Source: Lytechinus pictus
Taxonomy: Eukaryota > Echinodermata > Echinoidea > Temnopleuroida > Toxopneustidae
NCBI RefSeq assembly: GCF_037042905.1
Contig: NC_087252.1
Span: 17,439,701 to 17,503,700 of the forward strand
Direction: 5' to 3'
Length of the DNA stretch: 64,000 bases
The notes under the pieces were generated by a model. That model was not told the origin of the DNA. It made no database searches and worked only from the letters and a program-made list of their open reading frames with translations. Shown one piece after another: positions 21,601-34,059 of this stretch. The position numbers and the translations under genes are program-made. Positions within the stretch are counted from its first letter, which is position 1; every line of letters starts with the position of its first letter.

Positions 21601-24600
21601 GGTGATAGGTGATGGTTTTCACGTTTATGGCAGTAACTGTGATATTGAAAATATTACTTGTAATTTTTCTTGTTCTGTGGGGGGGGGGGGGGGGGAGCTG
21701 ATATAGTGCGAGCCGATGTTGGGTAGTGTATAGGCCTGGCATAATGTTTCCGCAAGGAATGAGGAACGGGATGAGGGGGGGGAGGGTAGGGGACAGAGAT
21801 GGGATGTCAATTTTATTCAGCTATACAAGGAGCTGGAACTTCTTTTTTTCACGTTTGGCAGGAGGCCAGGTCAGGTGGCCTACTGTTATGTTAAAAGTGT
21901 TGTGAACATTAAACATAACTTCCGTTCTGGTAAGCGAAAGCAGGAAGGAAGTCAACCATAATAGTTTCCTCTCAATGACAGTTACAAATCATGGATTTTT
22001 TAAAACGTTCTGAGTAGTTAAATTTTTGCATAAGACAATGTTGAACGGTTATCCAGGCCGAGAGTAATATAATTTAAATAGGCAGATTAATGTAAACAAA
22101 AAAAAACAACTCTAACAAGTATGAGAATTAGACGACGAATGACGAAGATAATTATGACATTAGCAATATTACATTGTTCTGGTGAAAGAGTTCTGCTCAT
22201 GTCTTAATGAATATGCAATTAGCTACCAAATGATGTTCTGTCCCGACTTGTTCGTTTAGAATTTATTAAGTGAAATTACGATTATTCACATGGTCTCGTT
22301 CAATAATATAAAAATGAGATTGACCCATTAATGTTAACGTCATCATTTGCCAGACTCTCTTCCAAAAGATAATTATTTCAGAGAATTGTATGTAAAATTA
22401 AATAATTTGCGATTAAAAATGATTATTTAAATGGTAAGTAACTGTTGCATATCTAGGAAATCACGCATAAATTTGTTTTTACGGAAATTTCAGAAGTGTA
22501 CAATAAAGTTATGTAGGATTGTTTACTTTTACCGGATTTTAATGAAATTTTAAGTGTTTTACTTGTCTAATCCTTCTCCGTTAATATTAAGGGCATTTGT
22601 CATTTTCAGCCTTTCATACCCCCTTCAAATTTGGCACCGATCCGATTACGAATGGGCGGGAGGAGATAGTTCACATTCTTAATGATTTTTTCTTGAGATT
22701 GATACGAAAGTATATACAAACACCCTACCCCTTCCTCACCTACCGCCAATTTCGAAGGAAGGTAAAGAATACGAAGTTTAAAATGACGATTTATTTTTGA
22801 GTTATTTAAATTATCATTTCAAGTGATACTTCAATATCATCTGATAATCATTTGTGACAATTTATATTTCACTCTCGCTCCGAACAAATTATCATATCAG
22901 CTTTCATGAAATACAGTGAAAACGCTAATATAATATTCGTATATCCTCAGCATGACACTGCACATGTATCGTTATTTTCTGAAATACCGGACAGATATTA
23001 ATACATTACAAAACTTGTTGGGGGCAGGACAACAAAATGCTTTGAAAACAATATCGGCATTGCACATGCATCATTCAACAGCGAGGCAGATTTCTGAATG
23101 ATTTAAAATCAAAGAAACACGTTGTGCTGGCGTGTCTATGCCATGCGTTTCACATTTCATAATGTCAAATCCTCCAATCTCACTGTCGAAAATTTAAAGA
23201 AAGTTCTCTGCTAATCACCATCACTCTTTCTAGTTTCTTCGCCGAAAACTAACCACTAAAAAAAGGTTTTGTTATGGATCAAATCAAGGAACTTTGCAAA
23301 ACAAATTCCAACGAAAATGTACCTTTTAGAACTATAAGCAAGGAGTTACCAGTAACTCCTTGGTCTAAGCAGTGAAAAGCATTGCAGGTATATTTTTGAC
23401 ACCGAGTCGAGATATTCACCTCATTATTTGCATGTTTGTAATTACTGATGATGTCGAGAACAAGGACCAAAGCTGACAGGATAGACTTGTCATCGTACAT
23501 ACAAGAACACTTAGAATCTTTCGCAACTGGAATGTGGACGGATTTAAGAACACTGTGAAGTCTATGAAAATTTCCATCAAATGGTTGGAAGGTCTTTGTA
23601 CAGCTGACTGTTGTTGATCTCCACCAGCCATCAGAGGAAGAAGAAGAAGCAAAAGAAGAAGAAACGAAAGAAGGAGAAGAAGAAGATATTGAAATTTGAA
23701 GAAAAAAAAAATAGTTATGTCGTTTGTCCAGAATCCAGGACGAAACTTTTTTGTTTCATTCAACAATTTCGACAGAGACTTCATTGTCATGAATGGTGTT
23801 TCACAATACATTTATGTTCTTGAATTCGTCGTGCGTCGTAAAATCGAAACTCCCTACTTTAGCCCTTCAACTACCGGTAGGCCTACTTCCAAATCATCTA
23901 TCAGGCCATATAATTTTGAATTTAATTCAATTTTTTTCCGATTAACATTACATATAAACTTGAAATTGATAAATGAAAAAAGGATGATAGCCCTTCTCAG
24001 CAGCACCAATCATGTTGTTGCTGGTCTCCAGAGGGGGACTCTGCAATACACCCAAGACTCTTCTTTGTCTTCCTTCACGGTTACCGAAAAAGAACTTACA
24101 AAAAAGACTACATGACTTGCGTTGCGCTGCTAGTTAACGAATCCGAATAAAAAGAAAGTGCGTGAGGAATTAGGCTGTGATTGCGGCTACACAGTGCTGA
24201 TTAAGGAAGCATTAAATCTATAAAGTCAGCACTGCTCCCACTGATAGCAGAAAATGTAGCCCACTTATTTATAGGAAACATTTCGTAGGGAGAGGTTGAA
24301 TCTAGTCAGTTGGACGCAGACGAACCAGAGATGAGATCCCAACGTCGTAAGTTTAAATAGAGACTATTGATGACGCTGGTCAATACTCAAGCCAAACCTA
24401 CTATTTCTTCGGCGGCTGTGAGATCCCGAACGAAAAACTAACGACAAAAGAGTAATAGATTCGAATTGGCGCTGTTTCTAACATCTATTACATTAAGCGT
24501 AGGCTAACCTCTAATTGGTGCAGTGGTGAGACGACTGGACAATGTCCTCCGGCTCGCGCAGGAGGACACAAAGAAAATAATTGGTAAGTTCGCAAACTAT

Positions 24601-26280
24601 CACACTAGAAATGAAGTCTACCAAGCCTGGGGATATCATAACATTATTTTTAATTGGTAAAAAAAGAGAGTACTAGTTCCAAAATAAAAATTTATGAAAA
24701 TCTGGCGATGAAAGAATTAAACCTGTTAGTATAGCCAAGGAAGTAAAACGTGATTTCATTTAAAGAATTTAAATGAGAAAAGGATGTCATTAATGATGTT
24801 GATACCACAGCACTAAGGTTCAGACACTAACTTTGTTATCAGAGGGTCGCATATACATCACTGCGAACTTGAGCTTTAGGGCGACACAACACCTCCACCG
24901 GGCTTCCCAGCAAATATATACAAAACAATTTCTCATCCGAATTCTTTCCGATCGGATTCTAAAAAAAAATTCATATTGTTTTATGTTTTACTTGTTTTAT
25001 TTTCTTTTATATTATATATTAAATATTATTATTCTTTTCTGGGGGAGGGGGTGAAGGTTATTCCTAACTAAAATCTTATGTAAATCTTGGTTTTATTCTT
25101 ACAAACAACATAAGGTATTCCATAAGGCCCACATGAATAATGCAAGCGCAAGCTTATTTTTGTATTCTTATATTTCCTTAATTTTTAGCTGAAAATCGGA
25201 CGTTTTGAGCAGTTGTTGGAATCACTTTTGACACCCTGTAATGACCATAATTACATTCATGAAAACTATAATGCAAAGATTCTATCGCCAATATTTTGAC
25301 CAACAGAGTGCGCGATCAGAAACTTCCCTGTATACATTTTAACGGTTGTATAAATACACTTGATGGTAGACTGAACTACTTAACTTAAAAAAATAATATT
25401 CATTCGAACTTCATAGAATAGGCTTAATAGTCTGATGCATCATAGTATTTCAATGATGCTGAAAGTTTTGAATACATTACCAAACTATTCATAAATCATG
25501 TAAAGAAGTGGGTGGAGCTTGGATGTGTTAAAAATCCAGTTAAGTAGACATAATAACGAAAGATATTATAGTTTTTATGACTTAAATTTTTCTTTAGACC
25601 CTTTAGAAATGTTTTTCGAAATTGTGTACATATACTTTTTATATAATTTATAGGCAGTCAAAGAGACATATTCGGTACGAAGTCTAAATGAAATTTTACA
25701 CTGTTTTTTCATGAACTTAATTCTTGTTTTTCTACTTTTGGACTATAATCTGGACCTGTAGTCTGAAATGAATTCATGAATTTACCATCTCGATTTTTAG
25801 TTGCCTTTCTTAGCTTTTCTCTCCACCCAATTGTTTGTATTGTTCGTGTGTTTGTTTGTTTTTAGATCATGTATCCGTCAATCAGTATACACAAACTGAA
25901 CAGTCGTTTGCACAATATAAGCACTTTCCACACGACACAAATGATGTTAAAATTTACTCGTTTACCGTATACAGGTAGCTGGTAGGACAAAAGAAAAGTA
26001 CAAGAATTTCATTACACAATTCATTGCGTTGTATGATAAATATATTACAACTTCAAATGATGTTCAATAAGAATTGACTCATTATGACATGAAAACACTA
26101 AAAAAGAATAAATCGACCCATCCCTAATTATAATGATAACCAACGGAACCTCTTGCTACAAAATGTTGCAACATCCGTTATAAGGTGGGGATTCCCAAAC
26201 ATAAATCATTCATCGTGAATATACATGTATCAAGATACTAAATATTTCAAATTAAATTGTACTACTCTTTAGGACTATTT
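21601..26280. other. Unit 1 spacer, no gene seen
   Basis: Mostly AT-rich unique-looking sequence that recurs in unit 2 (46256-50940). It holds a G-tract (21680-21695), a perfect 24-bp palindrome (CAAGGAGTTAC and its complement, 23339-23362) and a GAA-rich tract (23635-23705). The open frames across the GAA tract are not convincing as genes. Confidence 0.5.
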
Positions 26281-26286
26281 TGGAAT

Positions 26287-26287
<1 letters not shown>

Positions 26288-26318
<31 letters not shown>

Positions 26319-26462
26319 ATGATAATAATAATAATAATGATATTAATGCTACAACTGCTACTACTTCTACTATTAATAGTATTAATACTACTTCAGCAAA
26401 AAACTAACATTAACATCAAATGATATTACCATTGCTTCTAATACTACTATTACTTCTACTAT

Positions 26463-26528
<66 letters not shown>
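26288..26528. repeat. ACT trinucleotide microsatellites, unit 1
   Basis: Two (ACT)n tracts, 26288-26318 and about 26437-26528, separated by ATA/ATT-rich triplets. The poly-Leu frame is an artefact. Unit 2 copies at about 50957-51203 differ in repeat number. Confidence 0.85.
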
Positions 26529-27060
26529 CGTTTCGTCCAAAGACCCTCCAGGTTTTGACGAAATGGTGCGTTAGGAGCGTCTGTTTGTCTCTTAATTGTT
26601 GACTGGAACCCCATCCTTAGTTGGTCTAATTCCGATTCTTACTAATCATCAAATGGTCTAAAATAAAATCAAATTTGTCTAATACAAATACGATGCACAA
26701 ATCATTAACTTTGGTCCATTGTTTTTTTGTTGTTTTTTTTACCACAGTTGGTAGTCTTGTTCGTCATTTTGTCATTTGAGATATTAAACCAAACGATGTT
26801 AGACCATATTGCCAACTGACTGTAGGCCAAGTGGTTATAAGCCGATTTAGACTAATGACTCTTTGATTCTGCTGTTGAAAAGGTTAAACATACATTCAAA
26901 ACTCGGTGAAAAAGGGTTCCAACGCTTCCGTTTGGGCAAAGCCCGGGGGGTAGACAAATGGTTGGATTAGGATAGAGATAGGGGCAAAATTGCGCTAAAT
27001 TGGTTTAAAAGTTATCATTCAAATAGAAGACAGCACACATCCCTTAACTTTTCTAAATGT

Positions 27061-27935
27061 GGTATACTATTTTTTTTATGGGAAGTACCACAGGGTTCTA
27101 TTTTTGGTCCATTTTTATTTCTGATTAATATCAACGGCATGTACATGGTGCTAAACACATTAAATTACATATTTTTTGCGGATGACACAAGTATTTGTCT
27201 ATCCCATCGTGATATTGATATCCTAGGAAGGACTCCTACACTTTCAAAACTATCTAGTGGGTTTCGAGGTAATATGCTATCACTGAATGGAAACATATGA
27301 TAAACATTTCAAAGGGAGGAAGGATAATGGTAACTGTGATTTAAGAATAAAACTTGACAATACTTTTTTTAAACAAAGGTGTCTACTAGGATCATAGGGA
27401 TGTTCGTTAAAAGTCAACTTGAAACACATCAGTAAATCATTTTCTCGAAATATAAACTACACTATAATGAATACATTGAACCTGACAAAATAATGTGCAT
27501 TTTGCACAATAGTCCTTTCCTACCTGATGTGTCGTGTTGCAATTTTCTTTGGACAATATCAAGGAATGTCACATATTAAGTTCTTCTGTTGTAAAAAAGG
27601 CAATTTTCTATTTTTGCTAGTTGCTTTGGTTACCCTAACCATATTGAACTGCAATGTCTGGTTGTTGATGATATCCATTTCCTTCAAACTTCCCTTTTTA
27701 TCTCGTGCCGGAATGTTACTTGCCCACATTTTCACTATGTTTCCACAACATAATGGTATCCATATCCAACACATAAGTCAAGCATTTAATATGGACTTTT
27801 ACAACCCTCGCACGCTGGTGGCTCACAAAGCTATATGGTCCAGATGTTAAGAATTCCCTATCCACGTGTAGTAGGAATTTATTATTAGTTTATTCCTTCA
27901 AAAGTGCAGTTAAAGAAATACTCATCTTGCAGGTT
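27061..27935 (+). pseudogene. Decayed non-LTR (LINE) reverse transcriptase 3' portion, unit 1
   Basis: Conceptual translation with frameshifts shows RT motifs VPQGSIFGPFLFLININ and, about 20 residues on, the catalytic-type FADDT box. Further on, a second frame carries NMDFYNPRTLVAHKAIW, and a third LLVYSFKSAVKEIL, which resemble the C-terminal end of CR1/RTE/Jockey-like ORF2 (family knowledge). Several frame changes and stops make it a dead copy. The element is inside the duplicated spacer, so it predates the duplication. Confidence 0.7.
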
Positions 27936-28192
27936 TAATTCTCTCACAAAAGCAATATTTGTTGTACTATATGTTTTTAATCAAAGATTTTTTTAATTTC
28001 GGGTAATTACACCCTGGCATAGGCCCTATTTTCTAAATAATTGTATTTTCAACTGTGGAAAAAAAATCATTTGTCTATTCGTAGTCATAATCAACCTAAT
28101 TTGAAAATTCCTTAGTATGTATTTTATAATTTCAAAGGCGGGACAATGTATCAAAGTTATTCAGATATTGACTGATGGAGTGTGTAATATAA

Positions 28193-28316
28193 ACATTCTT
28201 TGGACCACCGGATTCATATTTTCCCGAGGGGTTATTTTTTCCCTGAAGCGCGCAGCGCTGAGAGAAAATATGAACACGAGGGAAAATATAAATCCTTTAG
28301 GCGGTCCAAAGAATGT
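28193..28316. repeat. 124-bp inverted repeat, unit 1
   Basis: ACATTCTTTGGACC at the left pairs with GGTCCAAAGAATGT at the right, and the inner GGATTCATATTTTCCC pairs with GGGAAAATATAAATCC around a GCGCGCAGCGC centre. MITE-like fold-back. The counterpart at 52869-52992 has the fuller GGACCGCC pairing. Confidence 0.7.
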
Positions 28317-28319
28317 CTA

Positions 28320-29832
28320 TTTTACATACCCAACCATTCAATATATTTTATATTAGATAGCCTGAAGTGATGGAGATTCTTTATCTAGACTCTAATTTGT
28401 AGAGAAACTAGACCTAGGCCTAGATGAAACTAGATCTAGATCCACTAGATCTAGATCCACTAACAAAATATAGAATGTACTTACCAGATCAATTCCTTGC
28501 AAAAATTCAAATTCCAACAGAGATAAAGCCAAAAGCATCGATAAGGAAAACAGTCATAGCGGTAGTCTACATCCCAATGAAATTCCAACCGTTCCGACTG
28601 TTCAACGTAATAACAACAAACACGAACGCAACATAATTACATAGGGTACGATGCAGTATTGCCTACTTGTTATATGTTTAAAGTGTTACTGTTCTACCCT
28701 TTTCTGGTCCACATCCTAATTGTTTGATACAAAGTTCATTTGAGGTTAGGACTGTGAGTCCGGTCCAGGTCCAGGACACAGGGCTGACTGAGATCCATGT
28801 TGATTCTGAGCTGTAACATCAGATGCACAAATTTAGGAATGAGATATAACAGGACCAGATGGCAGCCTACTGATTGATCAATGTTTTCCTGAGGCTGAGC
28901 TCTCTGTTGTCGAACCAGGACTTGGTCCAGGACCCAATGTGGATCTCTGTAGATCCTGAGGCTGACTAATAACGTCAGGTGCAGAATCTGGTGGTGGATG
29001 AGATGAAACAGGACTAGGTGGTGGCCTGGTGACTGTACTTGGTGGTCCTGATCTTTCTTTTGCTTAACCAGATCCAGGACCAGGACCAAATCTGGCACTA
29101 ACTTTAGACCTTGTACTACTAGGACTAGAAAGCCTAACCTTCAACTGACAATTCTATGACAAGCATAAGCTCATTGGTGGTTTATGTCCTTCGTAAACTC
29201 GATATTAATGTTTAAGACTGCTCTCACTTTTATGTCCTGAAACCGTCATGATATGCCTGGCCTCTTGCTTGCTCATCTAAGATAGTGATAGTTGTGACTC
29301 TAATGCAATGGTTCGTGTACGGACTTGACGTTTTAGCTTTACTGCTAATGCTTTTCCTTGTGTTCCCCAATACATTCTTACCAACAACCTGATGATCACA
29401 TCATGGCACATTTTGTTGGTATTGTTCTACTGTCCCTGGGACTGGACCGCTTTCATGTTTGACATTTTCTTGAGACGCACTTGCCATCACTCTGATTTCC
29501 ACTCAGATTTTGCAACAAAAAAACGTGCAAAACTCCGTTGTTTTCGCACTTCAACTCGTTGTCGTTTTTTTAATATTGAGTCAATATCAAAGAGTGAAGC
29601 AGATCTAGAAAATTTAGATTTTCAGCTTTATTATCATATTAATCATATCAAATATGTAGAATTTAAGATACCGTAATTTTAGACTTACATTTTTCAAGTT
29701 TCCCCCAATTTTGTGTGAGAGAGGGCTACAAATCAAGGACATCTTTTGCTCTGGTAACTTCGCGCCAAATCAAGCCAAGTAAGAAAGTGAAACATCATCT
29801 GAAAGTTCAGATCACTATGATTACAATGATAT
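28320..29832. other. Spacer with Pro-rich coding-like patch, unit 1
   Basis: No gene can be named. An AGATCTAGATCC tandem repeat lies at 28428-28460. On the minus strand, about 29098-28740, one frame reads as Pro/Ser/Gly-rich (GPGPGSG, RPPPSPVSSHPPP) and is broken by stops; a second minus-strand stretch (about 29510-29240) is open in unit 2 (54178-53906) but interrupted by TGA in unit 1. These may be remnants of one decayed gene or element. Confidence 0.35.
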
Positions 29833-30610
29833 CATAGGCGGATCCAGCTTTTGGCGAAAGGGGGGGGGGGGGCGCACTGCCGAGCGGCGCACATATTTTT
29901 GCACTTCACCGGCGCCATAAAAGAAAATGTTGAAAAAGGGGTAAAGTCTGACCCTGTCAAATGCTCTTTTTAAAATGTAGGATTTTCAGTCATGCCATTT
30001 TGCATGATCACACGCAGATAATATTTCCGGGGGGGGGGGGGCAAGACTCGAAAATTTGGTGCACATCTCACATTTGCACATTTTTCATAGTCTTCATGAA
30101 ATGTTAAGGGAAAAAAAAATGTTTTTCACAACAGCAGATCGCGAATGTGCCCCCCCCCCTCCTTCCCCCTTGCTGCGTACGACCATTCCCTGAAGTCCAC
30201 TTAAACATATCTCATTATAACAGAAATATACATCAATTTAAACATATAATCTTTCTAAAAACATGTATAGAGAGAGATTGAAAAACTTATTAAAGAAAGA
30301 AACAAGCAAAAAGTAACACAAACTATGCATGTTATGTGCGGTTTCAAAATCTCGTGTAATAACCCTTTTATTGCGATGAGGCCAATACTGTTGTATATTA
30401 ATAGAGATACAAGTTTTTTTTACTATATGTATATATATATACACAGGGGCGTCGATCCTTTCTTTAAGATTTGGGGGGCAAATCATGAATCAACTTTCCA
30501 AAGGCGCTCGATATCACACAAAACAAACAAACTCACACAAACACACACATATATATATATATTTATATGACTCATGAGATAGAAACACATATCTCACCAA
30601 CAAATTAATG

Positions 30611-31075
30611 CGAGCGCGAAGCGCGAGCTGAAATTTTTAGTATACTGACCTGAAAACAGGAAAAAGGTGCCTGTTTAGGACTGTTTGTAGTAACTCATGA
30701 GGAGGATACATATCTCACTACACAGATAATGCGAGTGCCGAGGGCGAGCTGAAATTTCTTTATATTCTGACCAGAAAGCTTGATATTCTATGCATTTTTG
30801 GTACCAATGATTAAGATGGGTATCTAAAAAAACAATAGATGCGAGCCCGAAGCGCGAACTTAAAATTTTGATATTTCGATTTGAAAAAAAATGACAGTTT
30901 AATGGAGGTTTGTAATAAAGAACAAGATTATATCCAGCAAAAGATTATTGCAAATCGAAGCGGGAGTTCTTTTGACATTTAGTCCTGAAAAAGGGACATT
31001 CTATTCACCTATTTAATCATGAAAAGTATGGGGTTTTGCTACAGAAATGATGCGAGCGCGAAGCGCGAGCTGAAA
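30611..31075. repeat. About 110-bp tandem repeat with GCGAGCGCGAAGCGCGAGC, unit 1
   Basis: The motif, or degenerate versions of it, starts near 30611, 30729, 30841, 30952 and 31051, giving spacings of 118, 112, 111 and 99 bp. Each is followed by CTGAAATTTTTATATTCTGA-like sequence. It lies inside the hAT-like element; counterpart at about 55281-55745. Confidence 0.75.
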
Positions 31076-31519
31076 ATTTTTATATTCCAATCTGAGAAGC
31101 GGATAATTTAAGCACGATTTTAAATAAAGAACGAGTTGTGTAGCTCAATCTCAATATACGACTGGTTGCGTAATTATACACTCCTGGTACTAGTAACGGG
31201 TTTTAGCAAAGTTTTGGGCTAAGATATCGAATCATCTTACACAACACTATAGTAGCTGTCTTAAACTAAAGGCCATAGAGGTAGCACAATGTGGAATGTG
31301 TAAAGAAGAAAAGTGACCGACCTTCTTTTTATTAAAGCATTGGAAAATAAGATCAAAATTAAAGGATTTGCTCTACGCTTTTGTATGATTCTGGGATTTT
31401 TGAAATAAATTAAAGATTTCATGACATCTGTCATTCTGTGGGCAACTGCCCCGCCCCAGTCCACTCTGTAAGGGCATGCGATAAGCTTTGTTATGACCAT
31501 TCAACAATAAAATGTATAA

Positions 31520-32350
31520 CCAGGTGCCACTGATCATTCTTGACCGGCGCCGATCTAGATTTGGTTGGCAATAGGCCCTTCTTCATTATTCTACCGGCGC
31601 CTATTTATTGGAACCAGGGGACGCTGATTATTTTTGACCGGCGCCGATTTAGAACAAGTAGTGCTGATTATTTTTACCGACGTCACGTAAGATTCAGGCA
31701 GCGGCAATTCATATTATTGACTGGCGCCGATTTAGAACCAGGAGGCGCCGATCATTCTTGACTGGCGCCGATTTTTAACCAGGTGGTGCTGATTATTCTT
31801 GTCCGGCGCCGATTTAGATTTAGGTGGATCTGATTATTCTTGATCGCGGCGCCGGTTAAGACTCAGGCAGCGCCGATTTATAACCAGATGGCGCTGATTA
31901 TTCTTGACCAGCCCCGATTTAGATATAGGTGGCGCTGATTATCCTTGATCGGCGCCGGTTACGAACCCAGGCAGCGCCGATTTTTCTTTACCGGCGCCGA
32001 TTTATAACGAGATGGCGCCGTTTATTCTTGCCCCGCGCCGATTTAGATTTAGGTGGAGCTGATTATTCTTGATTGGCGCCGGTTAAGACTCTGGCAGCGC
32101 CGATTTATAACCAGATGGCGCTGATTATTCTTGTCCGGCGCCGATTTAGATTTAGGTGGCGCTGATTATCCTTGATCGGCGCCGGTTAAGAACTCAGGCA
32201 GCGTCGATTTTTCTGTACCGGCGCCGATTTATAACCAAATGGCGCTGATTATTATTGTCCGGCGCCGATTTAGATTAAGGTGGCGCTGATTATTCTTGAT
32301 TGGCGCCAGTTATATGCAGGCAGCGCACTGCTGATTATTTTTAACCGGCG
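31520..32350. repeat. GGCGCC minisatellite, unit 1
   Basis: About 40-bp and 80-bp higher-order units with CCGGCGCCGATTTA, GGTGGCGCTGATTATTCTTG and GGCAGCGCCGATTTAT recur some 20 times. The palindromic GGCGCC core appears in most units. Counterpart at 56190-57020. Confidence 0.85.
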
Positions 32351-33509
32351 AAGTTGTTGGGAAAAGGGTAGTTAAAAGAAAAGATAAGGAAGATGATATG
32401 ATGGTGCTTTGCTGGGGGATAGTCTTTCCTTACTGTTGCTAATATTATATCAGTGTATAATTTTTTTAAGCGGCGCCTTTTCTTTAATTTCTTTCCTATA
32501 TTTTTATTTTTTCAAGCAGCGCCTTTTCTTTCTTTTACTTTTCTTTTATTTTTTTTGAGCGGCGCCTTCGGCGCCGCTCAAATATTAGGGGGGGAGGGGG
32601 GCGCGCGCCCCCTGCGCCACCCCCTGGATCCGCCACTGGATATAACATCCATTTTGATTAGTTCAAAAAAAGTACCGTCATTTTTTAATCCAATCTCTTT
32701 GTTCGTTTCAAAATGTTGACATTTTGCCCGGTCAGAGTAAACCCGTACCCGTGGTTGCCAAGGACAACCCATGCATAATACGCGTGTTGCAGCTCGGTGA
32801 TCGAACCTTATGCTGCAGCCCGAGCTTTGGGGAGCTTTGTCGAATTTTTTTGGTGAGTTGCATTGTTTTTTTTCTGAGGAACTGAATTAAATATTTTACC
32901 ATCTTAACAGTAGTATACCTTACGAATCACACAGGGAATCATTTTGAATAATTCCAAAAAAAAATTAAGTTTTATTGAAAATTTTGAAGGCATGCCTAAT
33001 CGCTCCCTGTGTCAAATTCTACACGAAGACGTTGTGTGTTAGTACTAGGATCGTTCCATTTTGTCTACGGTAGATAGTAAGTTGTCTTATAAACCGGCGT
33101 AGGCCCTATATGACTGGGTGTGTATGCACGTTCACGTCCAGCCGGGCTGGGGCCCCGGGCCGGGTACCGAAGCAGAGCGGTGGGTATGGATATGCATCCC
33201 AACACATGTTTACATAAACACACTTCTCCAGTCATAATAAATAAACGAGATGGCGGTTCAGAGCATTGATACTATCTATATACATACACTGTACATTATT
33301 TACAATGTAAAATAACATGCATTTCCGTGCAGCGAACGTAATTGAGGCGCGCAGTAATTTTCTCTCCGGACTGCGTACTTTTATACCCCTCATATCCGAA
33401 TGGATCAGTCCGAGCCTTTTTTTTTCTGTGACGTGTCAGACCGCGCGTCGTGTCCCGAGTCGCGTCAGTAGCATTCGAAGAGGCTCTGCAGACAGGTGTG
33501 TCTACAATA

Positions 33510-33956
33510 CCGTGTTTACACTTAATCGGCATTTGAATCGGCTCGCGGTTCTGAACCGCGAGCCGATTCAGCATCGGCTTTTTCATAGCGTGTAAACGCG
33601 AGCAACTTGAATCGGCTCGCGGTTCAGAACCGGCAATTTGCACCACCAAAGTAGTAGGTTCTGAACCGTGAGCCGATGCAGAATCGGCTTTTTTACTACG
33701 TGTAAACAGAAAGCTGATTCTGCACCGGCAATTTGTGCGCATTTCAATTACTTTACCATTGTGACGTAATTGTAAGCGCACTGATCCAGCGTTGTCTTTA
33801 TTATGACGTATATTGTAGGTATGCGTATCATTTCAGGTTTTTGCATCGGCTCGCGGTTCTGAACCGCGAGCTGTTACAACGTGTAAACGCAATCCAAATG
33901 CCGATTCTGCATCGGCATTTGGTTCAGAACCAATTGCCGATTAAGTGTAAACACGG
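33510..33956. mobile_element. 447-bp TA-flanked palindromic MITE, unit 1
   Basis: TA + CCGTGTTTACACTTAATCGG at the left and its complement + TA at the right give perfect terminal inverted repeats with a TA target duplication, as in Tc1/mariner-type MITEs. Inside, GGTTCTGAACC-centred perfect palindromes of about 25 bp occur at least twice, with many GCCGATTC/GAATCGGC words. The 161-codon minus-strand frame that crosses it is incidental. Confidence 0.85.
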
Positions 33957-34059
33957 TACAAATTGTGTAGAGACGTTTTCATATGAAAAAAAAAAAAAAA
34001 CATATGTTATCTCCGTGTGTGTGTGTGTGTGTGTATTTGAGTTTTGTCAGACGTGTATC

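Larger units (their letters stand above)
29833..32638. mobile_element. hAT-like non-autonomous element, unit 1 (2.8 kb)
   Basis: Left end CATAGGCGGATCCAG and right end complement CAGTGGCGGATCCAG (two mismatches) are flanked by direct GATAT (828-832 and 639-643 in the last three digits). Ends of the form CAGTGGCGGATCC are typical of hAT-class elements (family knowledge), although hAT target duplications are normally 8 bp and only 5 are shared here. The inside has subterminal G-tracts, five 110-bp repeats and a GGCGCC minisatellite, and no transposase. Confidence 0.6.

Noticed and set aside
23611-23823. Lys/Glu-rich frames over the GAA tract (also 48250-48633)
   Set aside because: Low-complexity repeat translation with frame-dependent composition and no start or splice context.
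26420-26602. Poly-leucine frame
   Set aside because: Read-through of an (ACT)n microsatellite.
30600-31080. Possible CRISPR-like regularly spaced repeats
   Set aside because: Degenerate 110-bp tandem repeats in a eukaryotic transposon; no uniform short repeats, unique spacers or cas genes.
33296-33781. 161-codon minus-strand frame, identical in unit 2 (57842-58327)
   Set aside because: Most of it crosses a palindromic TA-flanked MITE; conservation reflects the segmental duplication, not coding.
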